Shown here one piece after another: positions 13,865 through 18,305 of a stretch of DNA of 18,305 nucleotides. Made by a program: the position numbers and the translations under genes. Origin of the DNA: an uncultured Verrucomicrobiales bacterium. GTDB taxonomy: Bacteria > Verrucomicrobiota > Verrucomicrobiia > Verrucomicrobiales > Akkermansiaceae. The notes under the pieces were generated by a model, which did no database searches, was not told the origin of the DNA, and saw only the letters and a list, made by a program, of their open reading frames with translations. Where the stretch lies: the NCBI GenBank assembly GCA_937885815.1, contig CALABM010000140.1, positions 1-18,305 on the forward strand, written 5' to 3'. Each line of letters starts with the position of its first letter. The first letter of the stretch is position 1.

Positions 13865-13885
13865 GCTTACTCCCGGCACAGACAA

Positions 13886-14983
13886 ATGGAACTTACCGAG
13901 CCGGATTTAAGACTCCTTGCTGTGGCGGAAGACCGCCTGACGGGCTTTCACGCGCACCCGTTTGATGAGATAGCTGCCCGCTGTGGCATGCCGACCGATG
14001 AAGTGCTAGAGCGCCTGCGCGCCCTGCTGGCCGGTGGAGCTATCCGCCGCGTGCGCCAAACCCTCCTCTCCACCAGCTTGGCAGATGGCGCGCTCGTGGC
14101 ATGGAAAGTGCCGGCAGACAAAGAGGAAAGTGCTTACGAATGGCTGCGGGATAACGACCCCTTCACCGGGCACGTCGTACTGCGCAGCTGTGATACTCCG
14201 AATGCCCCCGGTGCGAATTACCGCCTGTGGACCACCCTGAAAGTTCCCACCGGTTACGGCAGCGTGGAAGAACACTGCCGACTGCTCTCCCGCCACATCA
14301 GTGCCACCGCTTTTGCGCCGCTGCCCGTGGTAGGTATGTTTGCCCTCGGTGTGGGCCATGTGCGCCGCGCCGGTCTGAAACCCGGCGACAAGCTGCCGGA
14401 GCTTCCCCGCATGCAGCGCCCCTCCCACCCCGTGCTCAGCGAGATGGAATGGCGCGTCCTGCTCTCACTGAAAGAGAGCTTGCAGCCCCATGAGCTCACC
14501 CGCAGCCCTTGGCTCGCACGCGCGGAAGCACTGGGTATCAGCCATGAGCGTTTCTGCACTATTGCCACCGCGCTGGATGAACGCGGTGTTATCGGCCGCT
14601 TCGCTACCTTCCTGGACCACACCCGTAACAAAGGCAGCCACAGCGGCACCGGCGCCGCAGGCCTCTTCCACTGGTGCGTACCTGAAGGCTTGGAAGAGCG
14701 CGCCGGCGCGGAGTGCGGCCGCCACATCTGCATGACCCACTGCTACTGGCGCAGCGGCGGTGCCCCCTTCGGCGGCGCTCAGATCATGGGCGTCACCCAC
14801 GCCGCCACACGTGATGGAGTCCGCGCACACAAGGCCGCCATTGATGCCCACCTCGCCGCCTGCGGCATCCCCGTGCTCCACACAGCCACCTTCTGGAGCG
14901 AGCGTGCGGAAATACGCCCCAGCGAGATATCCCCGCTCATTTACCGCGAGTGGCTGCAGAAATTCTCCTGCCCCGAGGCCTAA
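13886..14983 (+). CDS. Tandem Lrp/AsnC-type protein resembling siroheme decarboxylase (AhbA/AhbB, NirDL fusion)
   Basis: 365 residues made of two related halves. Half 1: winged helix about 1-55 (DLRLLAVAEDRLTGFHAHPF, then EVLERLRALLAGGAIRRVRQ) plus a ferredoxin-like part about 60-150 containing NYRLWTTLKVPTGY. Half 2: winged helix about 188-240 and an alpha/beta part about 255-350 with GRHICMTHCYWR. In AhbA/AhbB and NirD/L/G/H, the families that decarboxylate siroheme toward heme or heme d1, the signatures are H(N/C)Y-x-R and NLWFT; here the second half keeps HCYWR and the first keeps YRLWTTL but has lost the His. Whether it is an enzyme or a heme/amino-acid-sensing regulator cannot be decided; no heme genes are adjacent. 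It is the last gene of the MBL-helicase run. Confidence 0.7.
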   Translation: MELTEPDLRLLAVAEDRLTGFHAHPFDEIAARCGMPTDEVLERLRALLAGGAIRRVRQTLLSTSLADGALVAWKVPADKEESAYEWLRDNDPFTGHVVLRSCDTPNAPGANYRLWTTLKVPTGYGSVEEHCRLLSRHISATAFAPLPVVGMFALGVGHVRRAGLKPGDKLPELPRMQRPSHPVLSEMEWRVLLSLKESLQPHELTRSPWLARAEALGISHERFCTIATALDERGVIGRFATFLDHTRNKGSHSGTGAAGLFHWCVPEGLEERAGAECGRHICMTHCYWRSGGAPFGGAQIMGVTHAATRDGVRAHKAAIDAHLAACGIPVLHTATFWSERAEIRPSEISPLIYREWLQKFSCPEA

Positions 14984-15018
14984 TCTGCTAAGTTCTCGGC
15001 CAAATCCCTATTTCAGGC

Positions 15019-15046
15019 TTGACAAAGCTGCCTGTTCAGGTATATT
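15019..15046 (+). promoter_or_regulatory. purC promoter
   Basis: Perfect TTGACA (15019-15024), 16 bases, TATATT (15041-15046). The predicted start is near 15053, leaving a leader of about 33 bases before the purC ATG. No Shine-Dalgarno is visible in that leader. Confidence 0.7.
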
Positions 15047-15085
15047 TGCGGTGAGGTGTAATCACTAACCCTCTCACATAACATC

Positions 15086-15790
15086 ATGGAACCGATTTAC
15101 GAAGGCAAAGCCAAGAGACTCTTCACCACAGATGACCCCAATGTTCTGCGCATGGAGTACAAGGACTCCGCCACCGCATTCAACGGCGTCAAGAAGGAAG
15201 ACTTCGAGAACAAGGGCCGCTTCAACAAGGCCATCACCCTCATTATCTACCGCATGCTTGAGGCCAAAGGCGTGGAAACACACCTTGTGGATGATGTGGA
15301 CGACATCAACCTGCTGGTAAAGAAGGTATCCATCATCCCCTTGGAGGTTATCGTGCGTAACGTAGCCGCCGGCAGCTTCTCCAAGCGCATGGGCGTGGCC
15401 GAAGGTACCGCCTTCAAGAAGCCCATCGTGGAGTTCTCCTACAAGGATGACTCTCTGGGTGATCCCTTCATCAATGATGATTATGCCCGTGAAATGGGTG
15501 CCGCTACCGAGGAGGAATGCGCCAACATTAAGAAGATGGCTCTCCTCGTGAATGAAACTCTCTGCGAGTTCTTCCTGAAGGCTAACCTCCGCCTCATCGA
15601 CTTTAAGATTGAGCTGGGCCGCCTTGCTGAAGATCCCTCCAGAATCGTGCTGGCTGATGAAATTTCCCCGGACACCTGCCGCCTGTGGGACGTAAACACC
15701 GGCAAGAAGATGGACAAGGACCGCTTCCGCCAGGGGCTGGGCGAGTTCATGGAATCCTACGCCGAGGTGCTGGAGCGCCTCAGCAAGTAA
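15086..15790 (+). CDS. purC: Phosphoribosylaminoimidazole-succinocarboxamide synthase (SAICAR synthetase)
   Basis: 234 residues, the normal size of the single-domain bacterial enzyme. PurC condenses CAIR with aspartate using ATP. Motifs: the N-terminal YEGKAKRLFTTDDP nucleotide loop, PLEVIVRNVAAGSF with KRMG, LIDFKIELGR, and DEISPDTCRLWD near the C terminus. It has its own strong promoter and is followed by a hairpin before the PurS-like gene, so expression of the downstream FGAM synthase subunits may be tuned relative to purC. Confidence 0.97.
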   Translation: MEPIYEGKAKRLFTTDDPNVLRMEYKDSATAFNGVKKEDFENKGRFNKAITLIIYRMLEAKGVETHLVDDVDDINLLVKKVSIIPLEVIVRNVAAGSFSKRMGVAEGTAFKKPIVEFSYKDDSLGDPFINDDYAREMGAATEEECANIKKMALLVNETLCEFFLKANLRLIDFKIELGRLAEDPSRIVLADEISPDTCRLWDVNTGKKMDKDRFRQGLGEFMESYAEVLERLSK

Positions 15791-15805
15791 ATAAAAACCT
15801 TTTAC

Positions 15806-15838
15806 GGCCACCGTGCAGCACTGTGCGGTGGCCCTTTT
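15806..15838 (+). terminator. Hairpin with T tract between purC and the PurS-like gene (terminator or attenuator)
   Basis: GGCCACCG (15806-15813) pairs with CGGTGGCC (15826-15833), the stem continues inward with G-U and C-G pairs to a short GCAC loop, and CTTTT follows. It ends only 7 bases before the next start codon, so either readthrough is partial or the structure occludes that start. Confidence 0.75.
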
Positions 15839-15845
15839 CAACTTT

Positions 15846-16295
15846 ATGGCAACACTTACATTTGAGGTATTCAGCCGCTTCCAGTCCGCTACGGATGCTA
15901 ACAAGCTGCTCTACACCCCCATCAGCGACAAACTGACCTACAACCACACCCGCCTCTACACCGTGGAGTGCGAGGGTGACATCGAGGCCGCTGCCGAATA
16001 CATGCGCCGCGTGCTGGTAGACCCCATCTCTCAGAAGGTGGAAGAAGGCGGCACACCCGCCCTGAAAGGTGAGCTCTTCTGCATCTCCTACGGCATTAAG
16101 AAGGGCGCTCTGGATCTGGAAAAAGAGGCCATTCTTACCAACTACGCCGGCCGCAAGGGGCTGCCCTTCAGCATCTCCTCCCTCACCATCACCCAGAAGA
16201 TTTACATCTTCGGCTGCGGTGATAAGGAAGCCCTCTCCGCCCGCTTCTGTAATGACGTGTGCAACCCCGCCATCCACACTTGGAGCGTCAAATAA
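15846..16295 (+). CDS. PurS-like tandem-domain subunit of FGAM synthase
   Basis: 149 residues from the ATG at 15846 (MATLTFEVFSRFQSA); an ATG at 15813 would start inside the hairpin. PurS is about 80 residues; this protein is about twice that and appears to hold two PurS-like alpha/beta units. The first (about 3-60) ends in YMRRVLVDPISQKV; the second (about 72-149) shows a strand-helix-strand pattern, SYGIKKGALDLEKEAI ... LTITQKIYIFGCGDKEAL ... CNPAIHTWSV, that mirrors the PurS order. Large fused PurL enzymes carry such a PurS dimer-like N-terminal domain; here it is a free-standing gene 24 bases before purL. The role in channelling ammonia between glutaminase and synthetase is inferred. Confidence 0.72.
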   Translation: MATLTFEVFSRFQSATDANKLLYTPISDKLTYNHTRLYTVECEGDIEAAAEYMRRVLVDPISQKVEEGGTPALKGELFCISYGIKKGALDLEKEAILTNYAGRKGLPFSISSLTITQKIYIFGCGDKEALSARFCNDVCNPAIHTWSVK

Positions 16296-16319
16296 AAGGA
16301 CGATTTACACTTTAAAATT

Positions 16320-18305
16320 ATGGCAACGTACCGACACATACCTGTTCGCAACCTGAGCGAGGCCGAGCTGACCAAGCTGAGCCAGGACATGAAGCTTTCC
16401 CTCTCCACAGAGGATATGCTGGTGGTGCAGCAGATTTTCAATGAGATTGACCGCGAGCCCACAGATGTGGAGCTGGAGGTAATCGCCCAGACCTGGTCCG
16501 AGCACTGCAAGCACCGTATCTTCGCCGCTACCATTCAGCACACCGTGAATGGCCAGACGGAGGAAATCAACAGCATGTACAAGACCTTCATTCAGCGCCC
16601 CTCCAAGGAAATCATGGCGCAGAAGCCCGGCTTCGTACTCAGCTGCTTCGTGGATAACGCCGGCTTCATCAAGCTGGACGACAAGCTCTCCGTGTGCTTG
16701 AAGGCTGAAACTCACAACCACCCCAGCGCCATTGAGCCCTACGCCGGTGCTAACACCGGTCTCGGCGGCGTGATTCGTGACATCCTCGGCGCCGGTAAGG
16801 GCGCCAAGCCCATCGCGAACCTGGACGTATTCTGCTTCGGCGCTCCGGATACTCCCCAGAGCATGGTGGAAGGCCACAACATCATTCACCCCCTCGGCAT
16901 CATGCGTGGCGTGGTGCACGGCGTGCGCGACTACGGCAACCGTATGGGTATCCCCACCACCAGCGGCGCTATCCAGTTCGACCCCACCTACATTTATAAC
17001 CCCCTCGTATTCTGCGGCACCGCAGGCGTTATCCCTCAGGAGGACATCGCTAAGGAAATGAAGCCCGGTCTTGCCGTGGTCGTCATCGGCGGCCGCACCG
17101 GTAAGGACGGCCTCCACGGCGCCACCTTCTCCTCCGCCGCCATGGGCGAGGAATCCGCCACGGAGGACCAGCAGGCCGTACAGATTGGTAACCCCATCGA
17201 GGAAAAGAAGACTCTGGACGTCATCCTCGAGGCTCGCGAGCGCGGCCTCATCGAGTTCGTGACGGACTGCGGCGCCGGTGGTTTCTCCTCCGCCGCAGGT
17301 GAAATGCTCTCCGAGACCGGTGGCAACCTGTACCTGGAGCGCGCTCCTCTGAAGGAGACGGGCATGCTTTCTTGGCAGATTTTCCTCTCTGAGTCTCAGG
17401 AGCGTATGGTGCTGGCTGTGAAGCCGGAGAACCTTGCTGAGCTGCAGAGCCTCGCTGACACCTTCCAGACGGAGATGACCGTGCTGGGTGAGTCCAACGA
17501 CAGCGGCGTGCTGCGCGTATGGCACAACGGCGAGCTCGTGGTGGAGATGGACAACTCCAAGCTGCACGATGCCCCCGTGAAGAAGCTTACCTCCGTGTTC
17601 ACCAAGGGCGATGCCAAGACCGGCCTGGCTCTGGATGACAGCAACCTCACCGCTGACCTCAAGCAGATTTTCGCTGACTTCGCCATCGTTTCCCGCGAGC
17701 CCATCATCCGTGAGTATGACCACGAGGTGCAGGGCAACACCGTGCTGAAGCCCCTGGCCGGCGCCACCGCTGACGCCCCGCAGGACGCCTCCGTCATTGA
17801 CATTGACGGCTCTGACAAGCTCATGTCCCTCGCTCTGGCCATTCTGCCCGAGTGGGGCAAGACCGACCCCTACGCCATGGGTACCGGTACCGTGGACGAA
17901 ACCGTACGCCAGCTCGTACTCGCCGGCACCAACCCTGAGAAGATTGCCCTTCTGGACAACTTCTGCATGGGTAACCCCGAGTGCCCCACCGAGCTCGGCC
18001 GCATCGTAGAATGCGCCAAGGGTATCCGCACCGCCGCTCTCGCATATGGCGCACCCTACGTTTCCGGTAAGGACAGCTTCTACAACTACTTCGAGACCGA
18101 GGACGGTCCTGTGAACATCCCCGTCACCTTCCTCTGCTCCGGCTTCGGCGTGGTGGAAGAGCCCGAGCACGTGCGTGGCGCCAGCCTGCGCCGCAGCAAC
18201 AGCGCCATCTTCATCGTGGGTAACACGGAGGATGAGATGGGAGCTTCCGTCTATGCCCGCGTGAAGGGCGTGAAGGACTGCAAGGTGCCGCAGACAGATT
18301 GTGCC
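16320..18305 (+). CDS. purL: Phosphoribosylformylglycinamidine synthase, synthetase subunit (partial, runs off the window)
   Basis: 662 codons are open to the last base, with no stop. PurL makes FGAM from FGAR, ATP and glutamine-derived ammonia, step four of purine synthesis. Recognisable: the PurL signature AQTWSEHCKHRIFAATI (about 57-73), KAETHNHPSAIEPYAGANTG with VIRDILGAG (first AIRS-like ATP site), GGRTGKDGLHGATFSS, TDCGAGGFSSAAGEML, and YVSGKDSFYNYF in the second AIRS-like half. The 'SEHCKH' style is that of PurSL-type large enzymes rather than of the B. subtilis small PurL. The protein begins at the equivalent of the linker, its PurS-like portion being encoded separately upstream. Whether a glutaminase domain is fused at the C terminus lies outside the window. 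No Shine-Dalgarno. Confidence 0.95.
   Translation, partial: MATYRHIPVRNLSEAELTKLSQDMKLSLSTEDMLVVQQIFNEIDREPTDVELEVIAQTWSEHCKHRIFAATIQHTVNGQTEEINSMYKTFIQRPSKEIMAQKPGFVLSCFVDNAGFIKLDDKLSVCLKAETHNHPSAIEPYAGANTGLGGVIRDILGAGKGAKPIANLDVFCFGAPDTPQSMVEGHNIIHPLGIMRGVVHGVRDYGNRMGIPTTSGAIQFDPTYIYNPLVFCGTAGVIPQEDIAKEMKPGLAVVVIGGRTGKDGLHGATFSSAAMGEESATEDQQAVQIGNPIEEKKTLDVILEARERGLIEFVTDCGAGGFSSAAGEMLSETGGNLYLERAPLKETGMLSWQIFLSESQERMVLAVKPENLAELQSLADTFQTEMTVLGESNDSGVLRVWHNGELVVEMDNSKLHDAPVKKLTSVFTKGDAKTGLALDDSNLTADLKQIFADFAIVSREPIIREYDHEVQGNTVLKPLAGATADAPQDASVIDIDGSDKLMSLALAILPEWGKTDPYAMGTGTVDETVRQLVLAGTNPEKIALLDNFCMGNPECPTELGRIVECAKGIRTAALAYGAPYVSGKDSFYNYFETEDGPVNIPVTFLCSGFGVVEEPEHVRGASLRRSNSAIFIVGNTEDEMGASVYARVKGVKDCKVPQTDCA

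Noticed and set aside
16305..18170. Over 600-codon minus-strand open frame opposite purL
   Set aside because: It is antisense to purL, His/Gly/Leu/Val-rich with no recognisable domain; it is a shadow of codon bias.
1..18305. CRISPR arrays, tRNA/rRNA genes, insertion sequences, phage or toxin-antitoxin genes
   Set aside because: None was seen on either strand; the genes are ordinary housekeeping or envelope genes.

Overview
The window looks like a chromosomal segment from a Verrucomicrobiota-type, probably gut-associated (Akkermansia-like), bacterium. This placement is inference. It rests on gene styles (SecG with a long Ala/Pro/Glu tail, a detached PurS-like domain before a 'TWSEHCKH'-type PurL, a fused AhbA/NirDL-like protein, single-pass coiled-coil envelope proteins) and on the absence of recognisable Shine-Dalgarno sequences. 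No rRNA, tRNA, CRISPR array, transposase or phage gene was seen. No gene-free stretch exceeds about 270 bases; the longest are the pnp leader plus downstream terminator (6216-6482) and the gap before the lipoprotein (10843-11085).

Layout: every gene left of about 8.3 kb is on the minus strand and every gene right of 8.45 kb is on the plus strand, diverging from 8305-8454. Minus strand, in transcription order from the switch point: a short PTS EIIA-like protein; hisF followed 4 bases later by a DUF805 membrane protein; pnp with a structured leader; a pair of related single-TM coiled-coil proteins; a 66-residue lipoprotein; nth; panD; secG. Plus strand: purD; an M42 metallopeptidase; a secreted lipoprotein; a metallo-beta-lactamase-fold hydrolase, DEAD-box helicase and Lrp/Ahb-like fusion in a row; then purC, a PurS-like tandem-domain protein and purL, which runs off the window.

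The first ~205 bases do not fit the rest. They are AT-richer and encode an internal slice of a spirochaete (Treponema)-type elongation factor G with no start and no P-loop, ending abruptly near a small inverted repeat. An assembly or library chimera is the most economical reading; a transferred gene remnant is the alternative.

How the genes work together: purD, purC, the PurS-like protein and purL cover GAR synthesis, FGAM synthesis and SAICAR synthesis in purine biosynthesis, and HisF releases the purine intermediate AICAR. Pnp and the DEAD-box helicase are RNA-turnover functions, encoded apart. The two coiled-coil proteins plus the tiny lipoprotein form an unrecognised envelope module.

The most interesting regulatory pattern is that hisF, purD and the MBL-fold gene each have a TTGCMA-17-TAYAAT-type promoter (M is A or C, Y is C or T) placed so close to the ATG that their mRNAs should be leaderless or nearly so. 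No gene in the window shows a convincing Shine-Dalgarno. All functional calls are from reading translated sequence by eye; no database search was possible.
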